A DNA stretch of 64,000 nucleotides, taken from NCBI GenBank assembly GCA_002633025.1, contig NMRB01000508.1:278889-342888 (forward strand), read 5' to 3'. This document shows positions 11,604 through 23,811 of the stretch, in pieces. Source of the stretch: Notospermus geniculatus (Eukaryota; Nemertea; Pilidiophora; Heteronemertea; Lineidae). The position numbers and the translations under genes are program-made. Each line of letters begins with the position of its first letter. Positions within the stretch are counted from its first letter, which is position 1. The notes below the pieces were generated by a model that saw only the letters and a list, made by a program, of their open reading frames with translations, had not been told where the DNA came from and ran no database searches.

Positions 11604-11704
11604 CCATGTTCCCGAAGCCATCGTTAGGTTAACGATGTCGTTAAAACTGGGAAAATGCATAGCGTAACGACATCGTTAACCTAACGACGGCTTCGGGAAC
11701 ATGG
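11604..11704. mobile_element. Near-perfect palindrome, ~40-bp arms
   Basis: CCATGTTCCCGAAGCCATCG at left and CGGCTTCGGGAACATGG at right, with inner TTAGGTTAACGATGTCGTTA arms and a ~20-base loop. Confidence 0.9.
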
Positions 11705-11890
11705 GTCCAGATTGGGCAGCTTAAGTTCAGATCGGGCAGCTTAAGTTCAGATCGGGCAGCTGAAGTGCCAAAGGAATGCTGTCATGACTATGGAGGTTCA
11801 AGACAAATCTGCGGCCCTTCCTGCCAAAGGAATGATGCCATGACTGTGGAGGTTCAGGACAGACCTGTCGCCATTCCTGCCAAAGGAATG
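11700..11890. repeat. Short tandem repeats
   Basis: CAGATCGGGCAGCTTAAGTT units (11708-11765) are followed by a ~58-bp unit starting TGCCAAAGGAATG repeated 2.3 times. Confidence 0.8.
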
Positions 11891-12778
11891 CTGTCACAAA
11901 TGTGCAGCATGCATAAAATCTCTGCTACCTTCCTGCAGGAATCGTGTGAACAGGTTTTCATGCATTTCGCCTTTTTGCAGCAAACGGCACTGAAACTTGG
12001 TGGTACTCATAGCAACAAACTCCCACTCCAAACAATGCTGAGGAAAAAAAGACCATGCAAGACAATTTGTGACATTTCCAAGCCTGATGGAAAAGTTTTC
12101 TTGCATTGTTATGAACGCGGTATTGCACAGAAATCCCTTCTTTTGCCCCACATTTTGTTAACTCAGTGTTACAACTGCTTGCTTTGTACTCATGTTGCTG
12201 AAACAGGCAAACTGAGCACTTTAGCAATTAAGCCTAGCAAGGTTTTATGAATACGGGCCCTAGTTGCCTCCTGTATTGTGAGTTCACAACATTACCCTAA
12301 TCCCATGCCAAAAACTTTCTTCAACATTTCTCAATTTCTGTTTACAATTTTCCGCCGACATCAGCCTTTCTGTACCGACCCAGCAAGACAGAAGTCCAAA
12401 CTCAGCAGCAAACATAGCTCGCTTCAGCATCCATCTATCCACCTTTCATTTAAGAAACACTCATAAAAGCAACTTCTGTCAGCGGTGGGTGTTTTTTGTG
12501 CGCCATCACACGCGTACTCATTAGGATCAATCAATGAACACTGGTTCATTACTCATTTCTGTTGTGGGTAAACTTCAACGCGGCTGCCTTCTTGCCCAGA
12601 TCGGCTTCAAGTCAAGGTACTGCTTAGTGGGATATTTATACCTGCTTTTATTTGCTACTGTACAGGAACTATGTGATACACTCAACCACTAGATGTTGCT
12701 GAGGGAGAGGCCCTATCCTTGCAGAGTGAAATGAAAGACTAGATGTGAGCTAGAATTTTTTGAAGGAGACAAAGTTCT

Positions 12779-13103
12779 GTAAAGCCGCTCAATATTATTG
12801 CACAATATGGGGCCCAAAATAGGGGCATGTGCTTCTGGCATGATGGGTGGAAGATTGGCAATAATATTGCGCATTTTGAGTCTCATATTGTGCAATAATA
12901 TTGAGTGTGTTTGGGCCACTTTAAGTTTGCATGTACCTTCCCGGTTTGTGTTTCTATTTGGCAAAAGCGGCCCATACATGTCAATATTATTGCACAATAT
13001 GGGGCACAAAATAGGGTCATGTGCTTCTGCATGATGGGTAGAAGAAAGATTGGCAATAATATTGCCCATTTTGATCCTCATATTGTGCAATGGGCCGCTT
13101 TAC
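12779..13103. mobile_element. Duplicated hairpin element ending GTAAAGC(C/G)GC
   Basis: GTAAAGCCGCTCAATATTATTG at the left is complementary to the right end CAATGGGCCGCTTTAC. Two internal hairpin units each have TCAATATTATTGCACAATAT arms. Confidence 0.82.
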
Positions 13104-14109
13104 AATTTGTTTCAACAAATTGTGGTTTTGATGTAGTCAGGAAAGGCTTCTGATAAAATATGATGACATAACACAATCTCAATCTTTGTTCCTTTTCTTA
13201 AAGGCAACGGCCCTAACAGCCCTCAACTCTCATGGATGCAAATATTTTTTTGCAATGTTCACGGATTGCAAGTTGACCACTAATGTTACTAAAGGGATGA
13301 TGACACTAGACCTGCAGCCAAGACAGAATCTTCACCCTACACCTTGGCTCACCACACACAAGATGAGATGAATCAGAAAGCGTGAGTCCTTGAGTTTTTC
13401 CATTGACATTGTGATTAACACCCAACCTTGTCCTCAGATCAATCACAAGCAAATCAAGGTAGGCTGCCTTGACTTGGATAAAATCAATAACCGTGTGTAT
13501 CTACACCAGGCGAGCTAATCCTCACGGCCGCGAGTATACATGTGGAGGCCATTATGCTAGCTCCTCGGACAAGATGGCGATCTTGAGTGATGGTTAGCGG
13601 CTAGCAGAGCATCCAGAGTAAGTTAGGCTGGGTGGGGGAAAAAATGGAAGTGGGGCACAAGCTGCCCGAATGCTCTGGTCTTTTAGGTTGTCTTCAGATA
13701 TAGTGGTGTCATGATGGCCATTGTAACTTCTCTGACAAGATGGCACTTTTGAATGCTAGAATTCAGCTAAGTCCAACTGGGTTACTAGAAAAAAACGTCT
13801 TGAAGCGACCCTCAGGCAGCTAGCTATTGGACTCATATCAGTGCAGTCACTTCATAACAGGTGGCGCTAGCAACTGACAATCTACGGATTTGGGCTCAAA
13901 TGTTGATGTTTTAGAATATTTCACTTGCAATAGGCCTACATGTCAGAGTTGGAATGCCAATTGCTGTAGTGAGCACAATCATCAAAATGCCTACATGTAT
14001 TAGGTTTCCTGCGGGTGCTCTGGTTTCCTCCTACATTAATACCTACACATTGTCCAATATTGTCTAAAGAGGCAATAATGACCCAAGTTGGAGCTCACGG
14101 TTCTTGACT
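13104..14109. other. Intergenic, nothing assigned
   Basis: No conserved frame, TIR pair or tandem repeat noticed, other than a short GGTTTCCTGCGGGTGCTCTG SINE-tail-like fragment at 14005-14035. Confidence 0.5.
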
Positions 14110-14238
14110 CAATGGCTGGTATTCGTAAAAATTGGCAAATGCTTTTACTTACGATTTGCACAGCGAGATCCAATGTAATGCACTCACAAAACTTAAAGTA
14201 ACAAGCATTTGCTACTTTTATAAATATCAGCCAATATT
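14110..14238. repeat. GGCTGGTATTC repeat, third copy
   Basis: It starts AATGGCTGGTATTCGTAAAA and ends GCATTTGCTACTTTTATAAA with a partial inverted repeat to its start, a probable fold-back MITE. Confidence 0.8.
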
Positions 14239-15105
14239 TTTGAAGCTGTCCATTTCCCTGTGAAAATCATTGAACATGCTGCGTGAAACGGACAGGTGGA
14301 CTCGGAGGCCTAATCCGGTCATTGCGAAAATTCACGAATAGCATGTCAGGCTGCTACACATACATGTAACCAACCGTGAAAGGAGTGAGCAGTCCATGTA
14401 GGCAAAAAATAAAGGAAACCCACATCAAACATCCATTTCAATATAAAGTGAGAAATATTCCAGTGCAAAAATATTGGTTTTCACTTGAAGAACGTGTTAT
14501 GTCCTGGTGTAACATTTAGCCACTTTGCATGATATAATTTTGACACAGAGGAAACTCGATTTATGAGTGTGTTTCAGATGTGCTTCACTTGGTCCATTTC
14601 AGACATTTTACATCTGATGACGGAATATGAAACTAATGACACCAAATGGCATTGAAATATACATTATGGCGAAATCTTCAATTTGATAAGTAGGACTATT
14701 TGACTGAAGGCAAATTTTCAAGAAGGTCGACAACTTAAATCGACTTGAAAATGCCAAGAGATAGGTCACGGCCTGGATGATTTTAAAATAATTTTAAAAA
14801 TTATTTTAGTCAAATATATTAACATAGCGCTGAGCTAATATAACCCAATAGAACCTGTAGCACTCAAATCCGCCCGAGGTGCCTCTTTCTGTAGTGCTCA
14901 AAAGCACCATCGTGATAATGAATTTACATTGACCTTGGTCAAAGTCAAGGTCAATTAAATGTCACCCAGTAAAAGTCTTTCATGAACAGAACTTTTAGTT
15001 CATTTTGAACTTCGTGTGTACATTTTTGGGCTCCATGGAAAATCATAATGCCAGTTTTGGTGAAAACACTTCAGGGAACAAGTGAAATGAAATGGCCAGG
15101 GCCAT

Positions 15106-16231
15106 TGTGCTCACCTCTGTGATAAGTCTCCGTGCACATTAAGTGTGAAACTGTGACTCTCATGGTGAATGTTGAAGGATCAGGATGGATAAGATAAAGC
15201 TGAACACACCAAGAAGTACTTTCCTGTCTAGGTCACAGATGTCAAAAATTCTATTTTTCAAGATGGCCACCTGATGGCCACACGTGACGTTTGTTGGGAC
15301 TGAAATTTTAGCAGGAATGTACAGGATACTTGCATAGATATTTAGACAACATTGAAACATTGTAACATTTACTGCCGGTGAGACATGGCCAAAGTCAATT
15401 TTTCAAGATGGCTGCCTGGCAGCCATGTTGAAATCCAATTGAACCGAAATTTGGCATATAAGTAGACAGTACCAAGACACATATTTAGGCACAGTAAAAG
15501 CATCCTAGCTACCACTATTTATGAGGTGTGGGTCGAAGTCCATTTCTCAAGATGGCTTTCTGGCGGCCATATTTGATGTCGAATCTGACTGAAATTTACC
15601 ATATACGTGTATTTATATGGTACCTAGATACATACTTTGACAAGGTTAAAGCATCCTACCTACTCCTATTAATAAAATGTGGGTCAATGTCCATTTTTCA
15701 ACATGGCTTCCTGGCGGCCATATTTGAAGTCCGATCGAGTTGAAATTTGGTGCACTTGTGCAGGGTGCCTAGATATATCTTCACACCAAATCACAACACT
15801 CTATCTCAAATAGCCATGAAATGTGCCACCAAACAGTGAATTTTGAACTTTGACCTCTGTGACCTTGAAAAGTAGGTCAAATCAAAAACCCGGGATTTAT
15901 GTGATGTAGTCTCATCAGAGGAATCCACCATAAAAGTTTCGTGGTTCTAGCTACCAGCGTTCAGGAGATACGGCCAAAAGAAGGTTTTCACAAAGCGCCA
16001 CCTACAGGCCAGAGTGTACAAGCAACGGCACTAAGTTTCGGTCCAGAGATAGTTTTTACCATAGGGTACCTGTACACCAAATTTCAAGTTTGTAACCCAA
16101 GCGGTTTAGAAACGTGCCACCCCTGTTAACGACGACGACGGACGACGACGACGACGACGACGACGACGGACGACGACGGACGACGGACAACACACCATGA
16201 GAGAAGCTCACCTCACAGAGGTGAGCTAAAA
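15106..16231. mobile_element. 1.1-kb element with CTCACCTCTGTG ends and ~150-bp internal repeats
   Basis: The ends GTGCTCACCTCTGTG and CACAGAGGTGAGC are inverted. Four internal units at ~150-bp spacing carry TTTCAAGATGGC...GGCGGCCAT and a GAAATTTGG word. It ends with a (GACGAC)n stretch (16129-16190) and a CTCACCTCACAGAGGTGAGC hairpin. No reverse transcriptase or transposase is seen. Confidence 0.75.
16129..16190. repeat. (GAC)n microsatellite
   Basis: GACGACGACGGACGACGACG-type repeats. Confidence 0.95.
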
Positions 16232-16245
16232 ATATTACCGGTACA

Positions 16246-16530
16246 TGACTTCAGGTGCTACAGGGTTTTCACGACTTCAGGTGCAACAGGGTTTTCACGA
16301 CTTCAGGTGCTACAGGGTTTTCATGACTTCAGGTGCAAAAGGGTTTTCACGACTTCAGGTGCAACAGGGTTTTCACGACTTCAGGTGCTAAAGGGTTTTC
16401 ACGACTTCAGGTGCAACAGGGTTTTCACGACTTCAGGTGCTAAAGGGTTTTCACGACTTCAGGTGCAACAGGGTTTTCACAACTTCAGGTGCAACAGGGT
16501 TTTCACGACTTCAGGTGCTAACGAGTTTAA
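16246..16530. repeat. 26-bp minisatellite, ~11 units
   Basis: The unit is approximately GACTTCAGGTGCAACAGGG followed by TTTTCAC. Alternation of 'AACAGGG', 'TACAGGG' and 'TAAAGGG' variants shows higher-order structure. Confidence 0.95.
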
Positions 16531-16964
16531 CGTACTGCAGAAAGAAATAAGAGTACCAGAAAACCTCNCCGATATGTCAAAATATCAAATTTGATATATC
16601 AATATCATTATGATGCTGACACTGGAGAATAAATTTGTTGATGCCAGTATCTTGCCAAGGGCCATAAACATAGGGAAGGAACTTGTTGCTAGTGCTCTAC
16701 CTGGCGTCGGAGACAAGTTATTCAAGAAACAAAAGTGTGACAGACAAAATCTCAACTTTTGATATGTCAATTTCACCATGAACCAGGTATCGGAGACTGG
16801 AAATTTTCATTCCATCTTGTAGCTCAGGTCATGAAACCTGGGGGTAGGTCACATTTCCAGGTCTGTAGCTCTTGCAGGAACAAAGTTACAGGTGTGACAG
16901 ACTGAACAGACAGACAGACAGACAGACAGACACACACACAGACAGACACCACGACCAAACACTA

Positions 16965-16996
16965 TATGGTTTCCGATCTTGAGATCGGAAACCATA
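16965..16996. repeat. Perfect short palindrome
   Basis: TATGGTTTCCGATCTT followed directly by its complement AAGATCGGAAACCATA (loop sequence GAGA shared), just after a (CAGA)n run at 16904-16945. Confidence 0.85.
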
Positions 16997-17779
16997 AAAA
17001 GCAATGGATCCTAGCAAATTTGTCCCAGAAGGGCCATGGCATGCTTGGTCCTGCTATTTGTAAAGCGCGGGGGGAAATGGGCTGCTGATAATGGGTGCCA
17101 TTCCCTGCCTAACCCCAATAGTATTGTATTTGACAAACATTTCCATTTCAGATTATACACGTAGAGTGCTTGAAGAGATGCAAAGGGAAGTAATAGTGAC
17201 AAAAATTGAGCCACAAAAGCTTTGCGACTGCCAAATTCACCAAAGCATCATGGGAATGAACCCCCTGACCTCACTTCCGCAGCATAAACACACTCATCCG
17301 CACGTTTCTCTTCCCCCCTCGTCGGATGTTGAGGCTGCCAACCAACCAACCAACAGGAAAGCAATTTATTGATCACCTCTTCACGTATACACAGCCATCA
17401 TATACAAACATTCAAGGTTACACTAATGATATTATCATAATATGGCCATGTGATTCACCCATTGAGCTGTAAACGCGAGCACGGGGATACGTGATAATAA
17501 GAGATTTCTCACAGTTTAGGATCACGAATGCACTTTCGGACACCGTTTTATGCTTTCAGTTTGGCACCAACAATAATGACAGAAATGTCCTACTGAAAGC
17601 CACGTCATTAATGTCAATCAAGTCACGTTTTTTCTCTGACTGACCATTAATATTCTGATAAATACATGTACCACAAGGATATCCTTCACATTATTCAAAA
17701 TATTATTTCAGGAGTGCAAGCACCCACTTAGGGCATTATAGCTAATCATCAAACAATACTGGGCGATAATAACGATATG

Positions 17780-17927
17780 TAGGAGGAAACTGAAGCACCC
17801 GGAGGAAACCTACGATGTCGAGGAGAGATCACCCTCTCTACCACATAAAGCCACTTGCACGATCTGGGGATCGAACCCGCGACCTCAGTGGTGGCAGGCG
17901 CCGATGTTTCCACTGTGCCACCCCGAC
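17780..17927 (-). mobile_element. tRNA-derived SINE, family 1 (copy A)
   Basis: Read on the minus strand: GGGGTGGCACAGTGG (A box), GGGTTCGATCCCC (B box), then a tail with paired GGTTTCCTCC words separated by GGGTGCTTC. It ends within the 2 kb duplication. Confidence 0.85.
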
Positions 17928-18617
17928 ACCACATATGTGTTCCAGAGCTGAATTAGGGCTAGGCCATTGTTACGTAATGACTAATGTAACTAAAAATTAT
18001 CACGAGAGCATTCACAGTCCCGCGATAGGACACCGACAAATTCGCACGACGGGGTCGGCGTCGAATGCAAGATTGCACGTCGGTCGCCGCGCTGGTCGTG
18101 CGTCGAAGTATGAACTAGGCTTAAATGAGTAGTCATAACCATCCTTCATGCAGCATCATGAGCCTAAGGCTCTTTTGCCGTGATATACCCCATAGAGTTA
18201 GCACCCGCACTCCCGAGATCTTCACAACACGTTTACAATGCGGCCCATAGCACCATTTTCCAATGACATGGAAGGGGGCCACGCAAAAACAGGATGCACA
18301 CTCCTGCGTCAATGGGCCGTGATTACCCCAAGGCTTTCATAGTTTAGAATTATCTAGGTCACCTCTGTATAGTGATGTACTTGAACTCATGAAACACAAC
18401 AGATCAAAGGTAGCGTGATAGGCATACAATACAAATTCAGTGAATGAAGAGTATAATGCTAGAGAACCTAGTGATCATCTACCTCGACATGTTTTATATC
18501 GGGGAGCGCTATAGTCTATGTATCCATGGTTGAAACCATACCAGAACGTAGAACAAAATGTTTGAAGAGCTTCTGGCTGAAGGAAATTGTGACCAAACTG
18601 CAAACTGCAGTCTAATT

Positions 18618-18762
18618 CAGGAGGATCCACGAGTTCGGAAAAGAGGGGGCGCCCTGTATTCTAGAAACATAGAAATCTTGCTGTGAATTTCAATGATTTG
18701 CACGGTCGATTTTACAGATTTGTTCACCAAAAGGGAGGCGCACCCCTCGGGATCCATGCCTG
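18618..18762. mobile_element. CAGGGGCGGATCCAGG MITE, copy in A
   Basis: Diverged left end (CAGGAGGATCCACGAG). It shares the interior and the GGATCCATGCCTG right end with the other copies, and is part of the 2 kb duplication. Confidence 0.8.
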
Positions 18763-19197
18763 TCAAGGCTCCATCCTCCCCACTGCCAGACACCGGCCGA
18801 TATACCGCCATTGTACATGTACATGTAGACGTAGAGTTCACAACCATAGGCCTTATTCTTAGAGAGTAGGCAGACTGCACCATCACAACACAGTATTTTG
18901 AAAAATTCTCCATAATATGATGAACATAGATCGAACCAGGTATACATGACACGGACATTGCTTTAGCAAAGATTCTAGTTTATCCATACCAGGCGGAGCA
19001 TGTAGGTCTGTCATGTCGGGGGAGCCAACCGCAATCGGGAATGATGAATGAAGATTTTTTACGACAAGAAAAGTTCAAACCCAATAAGAAGAAACGACAT
19101 TTTGTGGCCCACTTTGCCCAAAGCAAATTTGAGAAAGGGCATGGGCAAATGTGGAGTATTTAAAGAACTATAGAACTATGTAAACGAAAATGAAATA

Positions 19198-19404
19198 CTG
19201 TAAACCGTGATATTTTCGCGACGCTAAATGTTCGCGATTTCGGTGATCTACGAATTCGCGAAGAATAAATATTCGCGATTGGAACCCTTCAGCTTCAAAA
19301 GAATAATAAGAAGAGTAATTTTCGCGCGATTTATGTTCGCGTTTTGACCCTTGAACACGAAATTCGCGAAAATAAAACGCACGCGAAAATTTCACGGTTT
19401 ACAG
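19198..19404. mobile_element. TA-flanked MITE (Tc1/mariner-type), 207 bp
   Basis: The ends are CTGTAAACCGTGA and its complement, with TA on both sides. The paralogous sites at 21179 and 29643 contain a single TA, so this insertion post-dates the duplication. The interior is TTCGCG-rich. Confidence 0.92.
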
Positions 19405-19776
19405 TATGGCATACGCGGGCTGTGGTGGTGGTTAGGGCTGTCCATTTAGTATGTATGCACCAAGGGGAGGAGGGGGTTGTCACCAATACGTACAGCATGC
19501 GTACAGGGGGAGGGGGTCCAAAAATTGGGGTTTTGGTGTGTATATGTACGTACTAAATGAACGACAGAAGGAAACTTACATGTAAGTCTGTTGGGGAAAT
19601 CAGAGCCAATCAGAGTTGAAATCTATCATAAGAGATTCTGATTGGCTAGGAATCCAACCAATGACCACCAGGGACGATAAAGGAAGGCCTGTTTATAATA
19701 TTATTTCAGGAGTGCAAGCACCCACTTAGGGCATTATAGCTAATCATCAAACAATACTGGGCGATAATAACGATAT

Positions 19777-19924
19777 GTAGGAGGAAACCGAAGTACCCGG
19801 AGGAAACCTACGATGTCGAGGAGAGATCGCCCTCTCTACCACATAAAGCCACTTGCACAATCTGGGGATCGAACCCGCGACCTCAGTGGTGGCAGGCGCC
19901 GATGTTTCCACTGCGCCACCCCGA
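19777..19924 (-). mobile_element. tRNA-derived SINE, family 1 (copy B)
   Basis: This is the duplicate of the 17780 copy with intact A (TGGCGCAGTGG) and B (GGGTTCGATCC) boxes. Confidence 0.85.
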
Positions 19925-20610
19925 CACCCCATGTGTTCCAGAGCTGAATTAGGGCTAGTCCATTGTTACGTAATGACTAATGTTACTAAAAATTATCACG
20001 AGAGCATTCAGAGTCCCACGATAGGACACCGACAAATTCGCACGACGGGGTCGGCGTCGAATGCAAGATCGCACGTCGGTCGCCGCGCTGGTCGTGCGTC
20101 GAAGTATGAACTAGGCTTAAATGAGTAGTTGTAACTACCCTTCATGCAGCATCATGAGCCTAAGGCTCTTTGCCGTGATACCCCATGGAGTTAGCACCCG
20201 CACTCCCGAGATCTTCACAACACGTTTACAATGCGGCCCATAGCACCGTTTTCCAATGACATGGAAGGGGGCCACGCAAAAACAGGATGCACACTCCTGC
20301 GTCAATGGGCCGTGATTACCCCAAGGCTTTTATAGTTTAGAATTATCTAGGTCACCCCTGTATAGTGATGTACTTGAACTCATGAAACACAACAGATCAA
20401 AGGTAGCGTGATAGGCATACAATACAAATTCAGTGAATGAAGAGTATAATGCTAGAGAACCTAGTGATCATCTATCTCGACATGTTTTATATCGCGGAGC
20501 GCTATAGTCTATGTATCCATGGTTGAAACCATACCAGAACGTAGAACAAAATGTTTGAAGAGCTTCTGGCTGGAGGAAATTGTGACCAAACTGCAAACTG
20601 CAGTCTCAAG

Positions 20611-20752
20611 CAGGGGGATCCACGAGTTCGGAAAAGAGGGGGCGCCCTGTACTAGAAACATAGAAATCTGCTGTGAATTTCAATGATTTGCACGGTCGAT
20701 TTTACAGATTTGTTCGCCAAAAGGGAGGCGCACCCCTCGGGATCCATGCCTG
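20611..20752. mobile_element. CAGGGGCGGATCCAGG MITE, copy in B
   Basis: This is the duplicate of the 18618 copy within copy B. Confidence 0.8.
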
Positions 20753-22008
20753 TCAAGGCTCCATCCTCCCCACTACACCGGCCGATATACCGCCATTGTA
20801 CATGTACATGTACATGTAGACGTAGAGTTCACAACCATAGGCCTTTAAAAATTCTTAGAGAGTAGGCAGACTGCACCATCACAACGCAGTGTTTTAGAAA
20901 CTTCTCCACAATATGATGAACATAGATCGAACCAGGTATACATGACACGGACATTGCTTTAGCAAAGATTCTAGTTTATCCATACCAGGCGGAGCATGTA
21001 GGTCTGTCATGTCGGGGGAGCCAACCGCAGTCGGGAATGATGAATGAAGATTTTTTACAACAAGAAAAGTTCAAACCCAATAAGAAGAAACGACATTTTG
21101 TGGCCCACTTTGCCCAAAGCAAATTTGAGAAAGTGGGCAAACGTGGATTATTAGAACTACATGGAAACGCCAATGAAATATGGCATACGTGGGCTGTGGT
21201 GGCGGTAGGGGCCGTCCATTTAGTATGTATGCACCAAGGGGAAGAGGGGGTTGACACCAATGCGTACAGGGTGAGGGGGTCCAAAAATTGTGGTTTTGGT
21301 GTGTATATGTACGTACTAAATGAACGACAGAAGGAAACTTACATGTAAGTCTGTTGGGGAAATCAGAGCCAATCAGAGTTGAAATCTATCATAAGAGATT
21401 CTGATTGGCTAGGAATCCAACCAATGACCACCAGGGACGATAAAGGAAGGCATGTTTAGTTTTCACTACACCATCATGACATATGGATTTTGTCCCTTTT
21501 TGGCCTTCCCACCGCCCCAAGATCACCTCCTGGAGTCCTTGGTTTTGATTTACCATCATAATCACATCCGCCGGCCGCCACACGTCCTTGAAAATGACAT
21601 TCCATCCGCTGCCAGTCGAACCCCTGACGCTATTTGTCACTCCATCAACACATTACTTAATGCCGCGGATCCTGTAACTACCAACTAAAATTGATGAAGC
21701 CCACTTATTTCGTGTAACCAAGGCAACGCAACAGCAGAGTCCTTGGCGAAGGATACGCCGTCAAGTTGCAGCATATTGTCAGTTATTTCCAGGTTGGTGC
21801 TGTATCATATGAATGGCCTTGTCAGGAAGGGGGACATTGAGAAAATATGACAAGCAACGAAAGTGGTGGCATGACAGCAGTCTGGGTTTTCATCCCAGTA
21901 AAATCCTGTAGCACATAATCACTCAAGAGAAATATTTATGACTGATATTTTGTTTCAAAAACCAAGGCGATTGATAGGCAATACTTTGACTTGAGTTCCA
22001 CCCCAAAA

Positions 22009-22163
22009 CAGGGGTGGACCCAGGATTTGGGAAAAGAGGGGGCACCCTGTGCTAGGAACATTGAAATTTGCACCCAATTCCAGAATTTCACGGTTGATTT
22101 TACAGATTTTTTGGCCAAAAGGGGAGTGTGTGTTTGGTGCGCCCCCCTCTGGATCCGCGCCTG
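22009..22163. mobile_element. CAGGGGCGGATCCAGG MITE with CAAAA target duplication
   Basis: CAAAA lies directly before CAGGGGTGGACCCAGG and directly after GGATCCGCGCCTG, giving a 5-bp target duplication for this family. Confidence 0.87.
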
Positions 22164-22657
22164 CAAAAGGTGAAGTAGAATGATTATACCCAACTGTAGG
22201 CTAATATCACGCCACCAGAAAGAATATTTTCCCCAACAAGTGATTGTTATGTTTCGAATCCTCTTTATGATAGAACCTTTATTTAGAACGCTCAAGGCAA
22301 AAACTTGCATGTTCTCCATGAATCATGAAAAGGGTCTAAATGTCAGCCTTTCCCTCTTATTCATTTCACATGTGTTTACCTCGGGAAAACCGAGACATGG
22401 AGAGAGGCAAGGGGTAACAAACAGTCATACAAAAAACATGACAGTAGAACAAATAAACACTGGAACCTCAACCCATAAGCGAACTAGGGAGGTTCAGATA
22501 ATGTTCCAAGTTCCGACTCCGACTCCAGAGGATTCCTTTTTTGGGAACTACATCATTAAAAATACAACGGGGTTTTCCAAAGCAATGGTGTTTACTCATT
22601 CAGGAGAACGAATAGAACCCGCCTGGGTGGTAAATTTATCTCCGACTTGAAAAATCC

Positions 22658-23125
22658 AAAGGGGCTGTTCATTTTCGTCATTTGAGGAATCTGAGTTGCG
22701 ATCCTTGAGAAAATGTGGAGGAAGCAATGAAGCTGCAAATTGCAGCGATTATTCTGTACAGCACAATAAACAGGGCTCGAAAAATTGGGTGCCCGAGTGC
22801 CCGCAGGCACCTTGTCTGACGACCAGGGCACCAAAAATCTATAATATACATAATAGAACATGCCCGACCGGGCACTAGGCCTAGGCCTAAACCCCTGGCA
22901 TAAGAAACTGAAACCACCTTAGGGCCTATTCGGGCACCCACAAAAAAGTCATGGGCACCAAGAAATGAAAAGTCACAAAAAGCAGGGTGCCCGGCTGGGC
23001 ACCAAGGCTCCAGAAAATTTTTCGAGCCCTGATAAATAATCCCTGCAATTTGCAAGTGCTTTTTCCAGTTTCCCAAGGATCAACACCCAGATTCCTCAAT
23101 TGACGAAAATGAACAGCCTCTTTTA
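22658..23125. mobile_element. Fold-back element copy 2, interrupted
   Basis: It has the same termini as 128-332 but is split by the CAGGGCTCG element at 22771-23031. Confidence 0.82.
22771..23031. mobile_element. CAGGGCTCG-terminal element, 5-bp target duplication
   Basis: The termini CAGGGCTCGAAAAATT and AATTTTTCGAGCCCTG are flanked by ATAAA (22766-22770 and 23032-23036). The empty site is present near 31210. It is nested inside an older fold-back element (22658-23125). Confidence 0.9.
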
Positions 23126-23811
23126 GCACCTCCGACTCGGAGTCGGAGCTAGAGTCAGACCAGATCTTAACCTCGCTATTGTACATTCTCTCCGGGTTCT
23201 CTGGTTTCCTCCTGCTATAAAACTGCCCAATAATGTCTTGTGCTGTAACTCTATCTGGCAGGCAGATAGTCTCAATATATTTTTCCATGGACACAACTCC
23301 CGGCTCAATCCCAGATTAGAGCATTTCTATTCATCCTCACCTAATCAGGACACCGCCCCAAATAGGCCTTCAGAACTTTTGACCAGCATTGCATGGGGCT
23401 AGAATTGTACCACTTTACCCTATAACTCTGCAGCTTCACTTCATGCTGCATCATAATTGACCTGAATCATGTGTCCTTGCAACCCTCCAGCATCCTGAAA
23501 TTCAGATACAACCGCCCAGAATAAACAACACCTCAATACTATTGATATTGTGATTTGACACGACGCATAAGTAGAGAACTTTGAGATTTCAAGGTCGCTA
23601 AAATAAGTCATTCAATAACGGATGTCCCTTTGTATATGAACACTGAATAACCAGCCCGCAAAATAACTCAACAATACTTGACCGAATTTTCAGTTAGGAT
23701 TGTCAGAGAAATTATACCAACATTCACAAATACGTACATGAAGTTTGGAAGCGGTAGAGTCCGTGGTGCTCATGGAGTTTTCACATGAATCGGGGGTTCG
23801 TGATATGGGTG

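Larger units (their letters stand above)
17699..19696. repeat. Internal 2 kb duplication, copy A
   Basis: It starts at AATATTATTTCAGG and ends at GGCCTGTTTAT, where copy B begins again at AATATTATTTCAGG. It carries a 207-bp MITE (19198-19404) absent from copies B and C. Confidence 0.9.
19697..21458. repeat. Internal 2 kb duplication, copy B
   Basis: It is nearly identical to copy A and to 28155-29922 in the second large unit. Its 3' part resembles the second unit more closely than copy A does (for example, the frames at 21037 and 29501 differ by one residue). Confidence 0.9.

Noticed and set aside
11765-12250. 161-residue open frame rich in Cys and Lys
   Set aside because: It begins in short tandem repeats and continues in sequence with no domain; composition is unremarkable and start context is poor.
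16246-16530. CRISPR-like array of regular repeats
   Set aside because: Units are directly adjacent with no unique spacers, in a eukaryotic genome; it is a minisatellite. The same applies to 35917, 42384 and 45172.
20683-21348. Frames identical or nearly so between 20683-21688 and 29147-30152, looking like conserved proteins
   Set aside because: The conservation is simply the recent segmental duplication; the frames begin in a MITE and have no domain.
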